Assembly (NCBI GenBank): GCA_026874595.1
Contig: CM049316.1
Span: forward strand, 52,959,676-53,023,675
DNA length: 64,000 nt
Reading direction: 5' to 3'
From: Sipunculus nudus
Taxonomy: Eukaryota; Annelida; Sipuncula; Golfingiida; Sipunculidae
In this document: positions 26,269-38,801 of the stretch, piece after piece
How the letters are laid out: each line of letters starts with the position of its first letter
Numbering within the stretch: the stretch's first letter is position 1
The notes under the pieces: model-generated
The model's database searches: none
What the model was told of the DNA's origin: nothing
What the model saw: only the letters and a program-made list of their open reading frames with translations
Translations under genes and position numbers: made by a program

Positions 26269-26271
<3 letters not shown>

Positions 26272-27603
26272 AAAATTTGCGAATAATTAAATTGATCAAC
26301 ACTTTTAGAGTTGTAAATCTATCATTGATTGTTGGAGAGTTGTACATATACCACGTGGTAGCTCCTGTTGATTTAAAACAGCCGCTGAACTGACGGGGGA
26401 GGGGGTCAATGAGCAGCCGACAACCAGGGGGAGGCGGTGCCTCATGTGAAAAGGCCGCCAGGGGTCAGGGTAGGACTTTTCAGGTCAAACAGAGGTCACG
26501 ATCCCCGCCATCTGTCGCACGTTAAGCCCCGTGTCGCAGCCGCCCAGAACCCCGGCCGGTCGGCACATATACGGCAGCCCGTGGTTACTGGTTACATTCC
26601 GCCACGGTTAGAACTTACCTGGGGCCAACGGGATCAAAAACACAATAAAATATATTAATGATGTCTTCGTGCACTCAATATCTGCCGAAATCCATCATCG
26701 CTGGGCCCGTGAAACTCTTTTGTTCAGTTCAGCAATGTTCCAATTCTCCATCGTGACGCCTTAGGTTTATTTTATCTGGTTAAAAACATATATTGGTAAT
26801 AATATATCTCCACCAAATTTATCATGAGTTCTCCAAATATACGGGTATTTCTTCCAGAGATGCTTTGGATTATTCACAGGTTACCACTGATAGCATTATG
26901 TAATGATATGCTGAACTCTTAAGCATGTCATATGTCAAAATATAAAGTATATAGAACATTATAAAAATTAGAATGTTTAATATTCTGGCTCCAGAAATTA
27001 AATTTAAATCCTGGCATCGGTGAATTAAATTATTGTTAATTGCCTTGTGTTTTCTGCTGAAAATATACGGAAACGAATCCAGCATATATCGTCGGGGAAA
27101 ACATGCATATAAACAACTTCTTTGTTCCACCATATAAACTTTTTTGCTGGTATGTGTTACAAATGTATGCATTTCACCACCATTTAGTTGTTCAGTTGTA
27201 ATATTTTAAGAACACGGTTACATGGTGCACGTAATTTAGTGCATGAACTTGCTGAACGTGCCGTCACAGTTACGTACAGCACGAACGTAATCACGCCAAA
27301 ACGAGGTTCGCGTGCCTCTCCAGTGGCAACCTGTGACGCTAACCGGGCGCCCACAGCACGAGATGAAGGGGGCACTTATACGCCAGTCTACCCCGAACCC
27401 CATGAAGCCGAGGTACCAGGGGCCCACTATTAATATCTGAGGCTCAGTGGTTTGATTTCACCAAAGAGAGAAACAACGACAGCATATATTTTCAATGTAA
27501 ACTTTCATGGTAATTTTACTTACATTGTCTTTTCAAAATAATAATAACAGTTTATCACTTTTCGTAATGACATACCCAACCTATAATGAGAACATTTATT
27601 TTT

Positions 27604-27623
27604 TAAAATATGGCCATTCGACA

Positions 27624-27675
<52 letters not shown>

Positions 27676-27695
27676 TGTCGAATGGCCATATTTTA
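27604..27695. repeat. Perfect 92-bp palindrome with a (TA)n core
   Basis: The left arm begins TAAAATATGGCCATTCGACA and continues through GTGATATA. The right arm is its exact reverse complement, ending at 27,695. The centre is an uninterrupted TA array, which is itself self-complementary, so the whole 92 bases can fold as one hairpin. About 24 bases of each arm are not simple repeat. Confidence 0.93.
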
Positions 27696-27852
27696 TCATT
27701 TGTCTGCTTCAACTAATAAATATGTTAATATTTACCCACCTGTGAGGTTATACTTTTATTATAAGAAAAGAAACAACCTTTGCAAAACAAAAATAGCACC
27801 ATTGCAAAACCATATGTTCACTCATTGAATCTGATTAATTTGAAATCTTAAT

Positions 27853-28150
27853 CATTTAAAACTGTAACATTTTTTTCCAATGAGTTCGACAATCTGAAAA
27901 AAATTATTTTAAACCAGGAGCTTAATTATGTCCATTTAAAAAGTAATTTAACAGTCATTTAAAACTGTTTCATTTTCCCCATGAGGCTAGACATTTAAAA
28001 CTGCTTAATTTTCTACCATGAGATTAGTCAATGAAAACTCTTTCATTTTAAATAACGAGTTTAACGATTTAAAACTGCTGCATATTAAATGACGAGTTTG
28101 AACATTTAAAACCGCTAAATGTAAAACCATGAGTTTAATTTTTTAAAATT
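27853..28150. repeat. Degenerate tandem repeat, unit about 36-37 bp
   Basis: About eight diverged units, each opening with CATTTAAAACTG (or a close form) and containing an ATGAG(T/G/A)-type segment about 25 bases later. Clear starts lie at 27,853, 27,955, 27,991, 28,028, 28,064 and 28,101 (approximate). Divergence is high, so this is an old array. Confidence 0.7.
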
Positions 28151-28313
28151 AAAACTGCATCATAGGAAGAAACCTCATTTCATATGAACGAAAAAAATGA
28201 CACCGTGGTTCACGGATCATATCTTTTACCTGTAATATTTCAGCCTCGATACGATTATCATATTTTCTTTTATTGAGTATATATAGTCTTGCATACATAC
28301 ACACACATTCTCC

Positions 28314-28342
28314 ATTCGTTTAAATCTCATATTTAAACGAAT
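28314..28342. repeat. Perfect 12-bp inverted repeat with a 5-base loop
   Basis: ATTCGTTTAAAT, a CTCAT loop, then the exact reverse complement. It is not followed by a T-run and no gene is near, so no function is assigned. Confidence 0.8.
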
Positions 28343-28395
28343 TTACTGAAGTTTATGGGTAATTCATTATTTTGTCTCATTCTTATATTAAGGTC

Positions 28396-28398
<3 letters not shown>

Positions 28399-28447
<49 letters not shown>
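28399..28447. repeat. (TA)n microsatellite
   Basis: A TA array of about 48 bases. Confidence 0.95.
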
Positions 28448-28449
<2 letters not shown>

Positions 28450-28696
28450 TTTCAGCCTTTATTTTCATTACAACGTATATAACCTGCATGGATATTTTAT
28501 ATTTTTGATCAATTTATAGCATTAATTATTTAAATCTTTCATATATATTTCATTATCCACATGTTATACTCTCTCCATATTCCATACATACATGCAAACC
28601 TCTTTTCATAACTGAACAGTTCTGACGCAGACTTTATCCTGCAGAACATTTTAATAATAATGACAATTATGACAATAATAATCAAAACTATAATCT

Positions 28697-28699
<3 letters not shown>

Positions 28700-28763
<64 letters not shown>
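28700..28763. repeat. (TA)n microsatellite
   Basis: A TA array of about 63 bases. Confidence 0.95.
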
Positions 28764-28765
<2 letters not shown>

Positions 28766-29498
28766 TGTTATAACACCTTGCAGGGATGAACTATAAGGTG
28801 TAGCACACCCAGGTATGATGATAATCATAAGTCCTTTTTTAAGATATACATTAACATTTGTGTGCGAACAGTGTATTTATGTATTCATGAATTCATTCTC
28901 TTGTTTGTTCTTACAGTAAATCATTCATTTATATTCATTGGATCATGCATTTTGCGGACCAGTTGTGTATACATGTTATTGTTATTAATCAGCTCTGACA
29001 GTGTGGTGTAAATGTATAGGACCGTGTGGCCCAGCCCATCTGACGGCCATCCACAAACAAACCTAAATCACCTCTCATACAAGTTTATATACATATTTTA
29101 CTATTATAATTATTGACCAAAGGATACATGTAAATTTCTTATTTATCTATACGTATATATTCCATCTAAATATGCAAGTGGATACCCGTTACCAAACGTT
29201 TAAATTATACAGGAAGGCACCAGCACCCTGCATACAAAAACAGGTTTATTCTCCATAAACAGGCACCGTTCGTATATAATTGCCAAATTTTAAGTGTTCC
29301 TGACAATCTAAAATTTTGTCATTTGCAATTATGTATTTGAAAATTTTGTCAGGTTTATAGTGCAAGCGTTAATGGAACACATATATAAGCGAAGCGGGCA
29401 CACACACATCGTTTCGCCTTACAGTTATAGATTGTATATTGTAAGTATAGATGCATGTATGTGTATGCATGTGTAATATACACAGGTATATTTATGCT

Positions 29499-29654
29499 GC
29501 GCGCCATCCTCCGATCTGGCCCTCTTAAGATGGGTCAGACCCAATAACCGATCTTAAGCTAGGTGGGTCAGATCCAATATCCGATCCCCAATGTCTGGAA
29601 AGCTGGTTCCAGAGGGGCGAGATGGGTCAAACCAAATGACCAGTTAGTTCGGAC

Positions 29655-29709
<55 letters not shown>

Positions 29710-30467
29710 AAGATATACTATTTACCGATCCCCGATGTCTGTGAACAAGGTTTCAGCGTGGCACAGGCCCATTGTTCATATACTTATATTGATAATAGTT
29801 ATATATTTTTATATTATTAATATATTAAATATTACTATATTCAAGACATATATATTTTATATATTTTATATCAACATTAAAAACAGACAAAAAAATAAAT
29901 GTACGAATTATATTTAAAAAATAATAAAATCAATATACAAGGTATAAAATCATCAAAGGTTTCAAACTTTCACCGTGCACCATCAACTACATAGTACATA
30001 TAATACAGCATCTTACCATTAACATTAACTTCAATGACGAAAGAAATATTATCACATATATCTAGTCAAAATTCGGATGGGTGACTTACAAGTATAGATT
30101 TGAGATAAAATAAAAATTTTCATTTTCATTTTTTTTTTATTTACAGACCCTTGGGGGGTGCCATGGGGTGTTACAAATTGAAAGCCTCAATCGATTCAAC
30201 AAAGCTGCATGTAGGTGCATGCTTATCGGTAGATCAAGGAATCTGTAAAATACACAATCTGTATGACATACAGAGACCACAGAGGAACATTTATTTAATC
30301 TTTTCTTTTTTTTTTATTCCAAGCTGTTTATACATGCGTCGATAGATCAAGGTCGGATATTGGGTCTGACTCATCTTAAGATGGGTTGCCCATCACCCAT
30401 CTAAAATATCCTATCGGTTATTGAGTCAGACCCAATCTTAAGATGGTTCAGATCGAAAGTGGGCGCG
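29499..30467 (+). mobile_element. Non-autonomous DNA transposon with long TIRs, copy 3 (most complete)
   Basis: The left end starts GCGCGCCATCCTCCGATCTG and passes through CTTAAGATGGGTCAGACCC and AATAACCGAT. The right end (about 30,405-30,467) is an inverted copy ending in GTGGGCGCG. Extra palindromic GGGTC(A/T)GACC and GATCGG(A/T)TATTGG motifs occur inside both ends. The AT-rich interior matches copy 1 in the same orientation and copy 2 in reverse. A (TA)n array (29,658-29,706) has grown inside the left part. There is no transposase. At about 970 bp, or about 920 without the TA array, this probably approximates the family's full length. Confidence 0.75.
29658..29706. repeat. (TA)n microsatellite inside TIR element copy 3
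   Basis: A TA array of about 49 bases at a position where copies 1 and 2 have none. Confidence 0.93.
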
Positions 30468-30480
30468 TAACATATGTTTA

Positions 30481-30486
<6 letters not shown>

Positions 30487-30525
<39 letters not shown>
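30487..30525. repeat. (TA)n microsatellite
   Basis: A TA array of about 38 bases lying 20 bases beyond the right end of TIR element copy 3. Confidence 0.95.
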
Positions 30526-30527
<2 letters not shown>

Positions 30528-30878
30528 ACAAGTTCTGACGCTTTAAAAGTACGTTACAGGTAATATCTCGTTCAGTTATCATTGTATTTTCACCAAACAT
30601 CTCAAGTGCTCTTAATTTCTCTCTGATTAGTCAATAATATACACCATGCTTTCGTATTCCTGCATGGAGAATCATTTTGTTACATTTTCTTACCACGGTA
30701 TCCCCGTTCGTAGGGGTCACGTGATTCAAATGGTCAGCCTGGGTAATCAAAACGCATTCTGGACACGAAGGTTCATATAGACAAGTATAGTCGGAATATC
30801 ACGGCAGTAATTAATGAGAGAACAGGGAAATCTGTTGAAGGCAAGTGTTAGCTCACGATATATATAAGAAGCCTTTAA
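30526..30878. other. Spacer, no gene
   Basis: Moderately AT-rich, non-repetitive sequence between the TIR element and the LINE remnant. It may include more of the decayed LINE, but I could not align it. Confidence 0.5.
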
Positions 30879-31134
30879 TTTAAGGATAGGATAACAATAT
30901 CAGAAGTATTAAGATCATTTCAGTTTAAGATTAATCATAGGGAAAGCAAGCAAGAAAAAGAATTAATTATCCACTTTTTTCATAACTGTAGTGAAACACT
31001 AATTATTTTACAAATGAAAAACTGGCTGAACAGCCAAAAGATACTTCTGGCAGAAAATTGCTTCAGTAAAACATCCATTATCTTCAACAACAAAATGATA
31101 ATTTTTTAGATACATTTATATTCTATAGCTAATA

Positions 31135-31178
<44 letters not shown>

Positions 31179-31273
31179 AATGCAAAGATATTATGCCAAA
31201 CTTCATCAATTATAAACTACCAGTATATGTGGAACATATATACACTTTTGGAAGAAACATTGCCCATAAATAG
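30879..31273 (+). mobile_element. L1/Tx1-like LINE reverse transcriptase C-terminal remnant
   Basis: The 76-codon frame at 30,879-31,106 (TAG at 31107) reads VLRSFQFKINHR, then after an apparent deletion of the cysteine-bearing segment ELIIHFFHNCSETL, then MKNWLNSQKI and KTSIIFNNK. A second in-frame stretch at 31,175-31,270 (TAG at 31271) reads CKCKDIMPNFINY, then VEHIYTFGRNIAHK. The order FQxKxxHR, HxFxxC, W-L, then KC(K/R)xxxxPxF and an E-x-I segment matches the C-terminal region of L1/Tx1-type LINE ORF2 proteins as I know them. A (TA)n array at 31,141-31,171 lies where the family has a YIY-type codon stretch. Stops and a deletion make it a dead, 5'-truncated copy. Confidence 0.68.
31141..31171. 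repeat. (TA)n microsatellite inside the LINE remnant
   Basis: About 31 bases of TA interrupt the LINE coding remnant between two recognisable peptide blocks. Confidence 0.93.
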
Positions 31274-31560
31274 AAATGGAAGTATATATCTGTACATATA
31301 GTAGGAAGTGGAGCCCACTTATGTTAGAAAATAATAGTTTTAGTCATTTTAAATTACGATTATTATCCTTGGGTAGCACTATAAATGTTTGTGCTTTTAG
31401 ATACAGATGTTTACGTACATGCACAAGTTTACAATTGTCGATATATACTCTCAAGATTCGATATATAAATTATTTATTCCCTGAAGTACCGGTATATAAG
31501 ATTTAATAATTCAAACTATCATGTATATATAATCTTTACATAAGATTACATGGGTTCGTA

Positions 31561-31562
<2 letters not shown>

Positions 31563-31607
<45 letters not shown>
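31563..31607. repeat. (TA)n microsatellite
   Basis: A TA array of about 44 bases. Confidence 0.95.
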
Positions 31608-31609
<2 letters not shown>

Positions 31610-32520
31610 TATCGTCTATACACCTATATAGCTTGATTATGTGACTGTACATTGGCTTTGTATCTGTTTTGTATAGTATATATATTGTGTGTGTTATGTG
31701 TTCACATGTTCTCCATCTGGTATCATCTTATGTTATATTTCATGCATCTGATGTGTTTAATAAAAAAAGTGTAGGTTCATTACTGATTGAGGATAGCTAT
31801 CATCATGTGATTAGGATATTATTTTAACATTGAGCCTTTTTTATTTCAGTGTCATAGCGAATCTCTGACTTGTTGCTGAGATTTCTACCTCAGCGTGCAT
31901 GGTATATAAGCATCGGGGTTCTTACACTGTTTTCAAGCAGGAGCTCTCATGCGGCTTGATGATGGATCTGTGTAATAAATTACCAGTAACCTCACACGGC
32001 GGGTCAGATTAAGGCTTTAAATAAAACACATAGGTCAATCTGTATATGGCATTCCTTTATTTTTAAGTATAGATCGATTTTAAAGTTACATAAGTTGATG
32101 AGACGTCTTTGCATTAACTATATACACCCCCACCCCCACCCCGCCCATGCATGTCATTATCTCCAAAGATATATATCATGTATTTAAAGCCATTTAAGGC
32201 TTTTAGGTACAAACGTGACGTACTTATGAGTGTTTAATGTGTGCATGCACATGTCAATACTGAGACGACGGCGGGAAGCGCTCATTATACCATAAGTGAT
32301 ATGTGCAGTGCGTGCTGCCAACCTCGCCGGTCGGATATACATCTAAACCAAACTTTCATAAAACTATAGCGTTGTTGCTACCAAACCCGAGCACTTTCTT
32401 TTTTATGTTGCAGAAAATTGATTAAATTTGCATAAATACAGGCATAAAGTTCACGTACTTTTACAAACATGTTTGTACATATTTACATCTATATGTATCT
32501 TTACATCGATCGATTTTTTA

Positions 32521-32521
<1 letters not shown>

Positions 32522-32557
<36 letters not shown>
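32522..32557. repeat. (TA)n microsatellite
   Basis: A TA array of about 36 bases. Confidence 0.95.
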
Positions 32558-32560
<3 letters not shown>

Positions 32561-33494
32561 CGTGGATTTCGTACTTACGCTCGTGCATGCGGTGAACACT
32601 TTCACTGCCGACACCCGCGGAGCTCGCGGCTTCTCCTATAAGACAACTTCGTGAGCCCCGGTATACAGGCCGACATGTTCCCGTCCCGTCAAGTGCATGC
32701 CCGTTTTAGTTTGTTTTTCAAACCCACCGGTACGTCGCCACAAAGAGATAGCAGGGGACATGGACGTTATACGTCAAGTGTTAAGATTGCTTTGGATCTG
32801 AAGTGTTTGCTCTCTCAATACTCGTGTGATGCCGTCACTTTCCCAAGATACAGTCAGGTGAAATATACACGCTGACATCTGCCCCAAACCTCGCCATTTT
32901 TTATCACTATTATACAAGACAACTTGATAGGTATATGTCGATGATCGCCGCCAAAGAGATAATACAAACATATACAGAACTGATCTATAACACACACACA
33001 TATGCACAAGCTCCTGAAAATCATTCTAAGAATTTTTATTTAAATTTGAAATGTTTCAGATCTTTAAACCGTTCCTGTTTTATGAATCATTAATAAGTGT
33101 TGATAAAGACGTGATGTATGTAACATTTATCTTAATTCACGTGCGTTGTATAAGAGTATATATAACTCCAACAGGAATAAATGAGTGTATTCTTCTCACA
33201 GAGAGACTAATTATCTACACACTATACTAAAAACGATATAGCGACAGCTTAATGACAGGGCACAGTGAATAACGTACAATATAACCGGGTCTGTTAATGT
33301 TACATGTTCTGACATCCGGTATCGAGAAGAGAAAAAAATCTGCATATTCTTTGACGTGTTTATGCTTATTTGTTGGTTATCTTTGCTATGCATAAAACTC
33401 GCATGTAACGGATATTAAATGATGAATTTCATAACTTTAAAATGTATACAACAGCTGAGGATGGCAAAGTATGCTTTATTTTTATTAAAATATG

Positions 33495-33525
33495 TATATA
33501 TATATATATATATATATTGGTATAT

Positions 33526-33580
<55 letters not shown>

Positions 33581-33595
33581 TATATATATATAAAA
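33495..33595. repeat. Two (TA)n arrays with a repeated TATTGGTATAT junction
   Basis: TA runs at 33495-33517 and 33530-33577 are each followed by TATTGGTATAT, so array plus junction look duplicated. Confidence 0.9.
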
Positions 33596-34438
33596 TATGT
33601 TATGCAGGTTTTAAAGCACACAATCATTAATAAAAGCTAGAGAGTATATTCTCAGCAAATCTAAACTCATCCAGTGATGAAGACCCAGCGTTAGACCACA
33701 GCGTCTCTTATTATATCATATTATATTATATATCACCTGTGGATTCATTATTTATAGATATAGAATCGATGAGTAAACCATATATATCCATGCATGAACA
33801 CGAAATTTGTACAAGAAAAACATGCCACACAAGCTATATAGAGACGCCCTGACCAAGCCGGCCAGTTAACCTTGGCCTCAAATGACAGAAGAACCTTTCA
33901 AGTGATTATACAGATTTATTTTTTTTTCCTTGAGGTATTGACAGATAAATTTCAGAAAGCCCCCATGTAATGATATATCTTAATGAATAATAAGATACGT
34001 ATTGTATTATTGCCCCTGCTTCTGGCAACGCTCCTGTATTTCCGGCACCGGTGGTTGATTCATGTATGGAATAGAGTTATACATGGTGTATCAAAGGATC
34101 AAGTATTTTTTAACACCACGGTAAATCTTTTTACTTACAATGAACACTAATTAAATATATTTGTACATACATTTTTTTCATACAGTGATTTTTAAAAGTT
34201 CATTGAATAGAATCCTTGATTACCATTATCCTGAATATTACCATGCATTGTACCTCCTGGTGTAGGAAAATCACGTCATCGGTTACTATATAATATTCCT
34301 TTCGCCACATACAGCACCACCAACATTATTACAGGCCAAGACACTAAACGTAACTAAACCCCAAAGCATAATGCCGATAAGATGATCTTCATGCACACAA
34401 ATACATATACAAGGTGCCGAATATTTTGATGTATCAGC

Positions 34439-34442
<4 letters not shown>

Positions 34443-34495
<53 letters not shown>
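34443..34495. repeat. (TA)n microsatellite
   Basis: A TA array of about 53 bases. Confidence 0.95.
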
Positions 34496-34497
<2 letters not shown>

Positions 34498-35384
34498 GAT
34501 CATCTTAGCCACATGTGCAAGAAAATAGTATATGCAACTGCTTTATCGTATTGTGATGTTGTTCTAGATTCCGAGTCAATGCATGTGCTACCACGGTATA
34601 TTAGACACCCGTACCTCCTTTCATTACTCCTATTATTTCAGTGCATTACAAAAGAATATATACAGTACACACATGATTATGTGCTGTATGTGCAGCCTTA
34701 TGTAACAAGGGCATCAGACCTTGTTTGGAATCGATGTCAGACGATGTCCCGTGTTGCAATCCGAGACGGGGAAATCCTTCAAAACCGGAGACTAAGCGCT
34801 CCGGATCAAATTCATTAAAAGCTCAACAACTCTATAAATCGTGACGTATACAAGAGCATGTTTGAGGAGAAACCCGAGCCCCTGTCGACTGTTGAGGGCA
34901 TTAAGCGGTCCGTGTTTGCCCCTCTGCCAGTAATGGACATTGTACACGTTTATTTAGTGGCCCCAGGCATCCCTCAGTAAACCCTGTTTGAGAGAATACA
35001 GCCCCATCTCCGCGGTTACCCGGACATTCACGAGAAGAAACTTGAATATGTAAATTACAGCCACCAAACCAACTCCCGTCAGTAATCCACCATGTAATAC
35101 TGGCTTTTACTACATGTAACAGGAGTTAAAGTGAAAAAAAATCACACACACACACATTACACACAGTTTAGGTTTATCCCAAATGCAGTATGTAAAATAA
35201 TTAAGATTTTTTAATATATTATTTCTTATTGTTTTGTGTTACATTGTTATATTATATAACATGTATATTACACATCTATCACATGTATATCACATGTATA
35301 TCACTTGTATATTATATTATATATATTATTTCAGTCATTACTCACACATGTATACAGATATATAAGGCGAATTCATTCTTAAAC

Positions 35385-35415
35385 ACACACACACACACAC
35401 ACACACACTCTCTCT
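35385..35415. repeat. (CA)n(CT)n microsatellite
   Basis: About twelve CA units followed by a few CT units. Confidence 0.88.
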
Positions 35416-38400
35416 ACAGTATCGCCCCTGATTAATTGAACACTTCAATTATTTGAAAAAAAAATACTTCTGAAAAATATTAATGCTTTATTTATTGATA
35501 AACATTTCTAACGAAACCGACTATATTGTTAATTTCAGGTACAAACTTAAACATGTGCAGCACACCCCCACACACGGCACTTCCCCATCTCTCTCTATAT
35601 ATATATGTATATATGTATATGCTGTTGCTTGACACTTTTGCAATACCAACGAGGTATTCAATTTCACAAAAAGATTTGGACTGGGTCAGCCACGTTACCA
35701 ATAAGGGTACTATACTGCCGCCACCAACATACATGTAAATGATACAGCGGACATTACTGGACCAGCTATTTCATCTTTCGTCAAACATAAACATAAAAGG
35801 AATATATCATGTGCTGATTCAATGGGATTATATTGATATACCTTGCAATATTCTCTCGGTAAAGGCAATATGTATCGAGGCTTTTATTGAATTCAGTGTT
35901 ATTGGAACGTAGGAATTTGAAGGACGCGACAACTTGATTAACAATTTTCCAAATGATTAGATTTAGTGTTTCTTGTCAATATGGCCGTGTTTGTGAATCA
36001 TTTAATGGCACCTTACTGTATACAAATTGGTGAGAAAGTATGGGAAACATTCAATAAACACGAGCGAATTTCCACCTTAATGTATTCCGTCAACAGCATT
36101 TCAAGTGTACGCTGGTCTTTTCTTTTGTGGACTGACGAATTAATTTCCGTTGGCAGACATTTATGCAGTCAAAGATACGCTGTCCACTTGTGGCAGGGTC
36201 AATGGAGTGGCAGTCAAAAGATCTGGATACAAAGTCACCACAGATTTATTGTTACATTCTCATTGACATGAGCACGCCACACAGCGCATCACCATGGCTG
36301 CTGCAATGCAATTTTCCTATATTCAAATAAGCTTATACTGGTATGGGGAGGGCAGGGAGGGGTGTGAGGGTGGGAAGGTGACGGAGGGCTTTGATCCTTA
36401 AACAGGCGGCATCAAAAATACAACACGCTTGCCAAGATGTACACAAGACACTTGATGAACTGTGACACAAGCGGCCACTGTGGGATCAGTCCCGCACCAA
36501 ATGATTGTCCAGTGAAATGGACAGTCGTTTGATCACTGTTGATTGGCTGATCTCACAGCTTGCACCATCTGGTGTTTCCATGATCACTGTTGTCTGTCGT
36601 GTCTTTGACGTTGAACATAAATTCGCACGAAACAATACCTTCATGAGCAAACATGCATGAAAAGGCGTAGCAGCATACTGTTAATTAACTGTTCCTTTTG
36701 ATGTTAATTTTGATGTAATTTTCCCATGCAAATACTGCTGTATATTCCAGAACACGCATTTAATTCTAAAGGTACAATGTGTCCATATCGCATACAGACA
36801 ATCATCTGACAGATGTATTGCTCATGCAAGCAATATAATAGAATGTGATCTAATTTAAAAGTGAATTAAAATACAGTACATAGAAATTACTAATTATCGG
36901 TGAATATTGTGTTCACATTGCTCACATGTTTATACTGCATGGCTTCATACATTTGAGATATTATTCCACTCTCTTGATTCTAATAAACTGTAAGCTTAAA
37001 GATAAATAAGAGACTAAGTGAATGTGTATGTGTGCCTGTGCACTTGAGGAAATATCCCTACCGATAGAAATATATAATTACTTTCTCCCTTCGTTTATAT
37101 CCTTAATAACTTAATTCTTATTCTCGAAGAATAATAAGGAGTTAATCATAAAGGTTAAATTAAAGCAAAATAATAATATAACTGGTGTTTATAGATACTT
37201 GTGTGTCCATTAAGAGTTACATTTTAAATTTGCTTGCATGCAGGTTTTCATAGATTTAATTTAGTATAGAGTTATTTATGATCATATCTTGTAATTAATT
37301 AAATTTTTATAATAATAGAATTAACAAATGGTAGCACTATTCATTATATAATATAAATGATTGTAACAACTGCTGTAGGTTAGTTCAATTATTATTATTA
37401 CATATTTGAAGAATAATAAATCTCATTATTATTACTTTAATTATGATAATTATCATGGATTTTGGTGGTAATGATTATAACGATAACAATAACAAGAATA
37501 TATATCCTCTTTTAAATTAGAATACCAGAAAAGGTAATTCTAAAGACTTTGAAATACAGTAGAATCAACAGTAGTATATTCAAAACGGTTCTATATCAAT
37601 GATGGCGACAGTAATAATAAATACACAGACAAGTCAGAAAATGTTTTCACATCTATAGGTTTATTTTTATAAACAAAACGGGTTATTAGTACTCTGTTTC
37701 TAGGACATGAGTGCTAATGGAAGAGTCGTACCTGGAGAGTAAGCAGGTGCGAGTTCACAGAGGCACGATCACTACCGCCTCACAAGTGTCACCTTAAATT
37801 GTCCCATGCACCGAATTAACTTTGCTAAAAATAAGTTCACAAAATGCGATGAATACAAACTGAGTCAACGCGCACCCGGCGACCCCATGTCGAATCTTAG
37901 TATTATGCTCTCTTAGCATATATTAACAGAGGTAAAACAGAACGAATAATTAGTTGAAGAGATTATGCCGGTAGAGGCGTGGACGAGCGGTGATAAATCA
38001 GTTGCAAATTCACCGCTTTACAATTAACTCTGGCATATCTATACAAACAAAACAAAGCGCGGCCCTCTTCTATTAATAGTGGTTATTGGTGGTCGTGGGC
38101 TGATGACAGCAATTTCTCATGTGACACATATATTAATTAATACTTAATCTATTATGGCGTGTTCACTCAGTGCATTTTCACCAAAAGAACTAATTATATA
38201 TATTTTCAACGGAAACTGAACAAAGCGTGTTGAACTCGTGTCTTGCAAAAAAACCACGCGCGTCGGTTAGGACTTCCGTTCCTTCTAGCGCCATTTTCTA
38301 TTGAATGACCGAGGTCCCTGCAAACATGACAAGGTAAAATATACATTAGTTAATAATTACATATGTTCCGTCAATAACCAGCAGCCCGTGTTCATCCAAT

Positions 38401-38761
38401 TTTATTATTACATTTCAACCTGTTTTGTAGGTTACACGTCTCTGAACATGAGGTTATCGCGGTACATACCCGGACAATACAAGGTTTTACTCGCACAATA
38501 AAGTGTGTGTGAAAATACAACTGTACATTTACATGTATATATTTAAAAGAAAATATGATCACTGTGTCAATGAGTAACTGAATCAATGAGGATATGGGTT
38601 ATTCTGTTGACGTATTTAAAGAAATCTCAAAATTTTTACAGAATGATTGTGAAATACACACACATGAACATATATATTATAGTATATGATGAATTAACAC
38701 GATTTGACGTATATTATACATGTAAGACTTAAAAGATGAATGCGTGTTCTTCCACCTTGAT

Positions 38762-38767
<6 letters not shown>

Positions 38768-38799
<32 letters not shown>
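38768..38799. repeat. (CT)n microsatellite
   Basis: About sixteen uninterrupted CT units. Confidence 0.95.

Positions 38800-38801
<2 letters not shown>

Larger units (their letters stand above)
25563..29498. other. Intergenic, no gene recognised
   Basis: Contains a GC-richer block at about 26,380-26,660, another rich in CG dinucleotides at about 27,180-27,430, the palindrome at 27,604-27,695 and a degenerate tandem repeat at 27.85-28.15 kb. TA arrays lie at 26,232-26,268, 28,399-28,447 and 28,700-28,763. The 73-codon frame at 26437-26658 and the 81-codon frame at 27188-27433 (both plus) are not recognised. Confidence 0.5.

Noticed and set aside
28314-28342. Intrinsic terminator
   Set aside because: A perfect stem-loop but without a T-run, in a eukaryotic intergenic region.
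34414-34818. 134-codon plus-strand frame
   Set aside because: Its first quarter is a TA-array translation, and the rest has no recognisable domain or splice sites I can defend.
35966-36271. 101-codon plus-strand frame starting MFLVNMAVF
   Set aside because: No family resemblance and no support beyond length.
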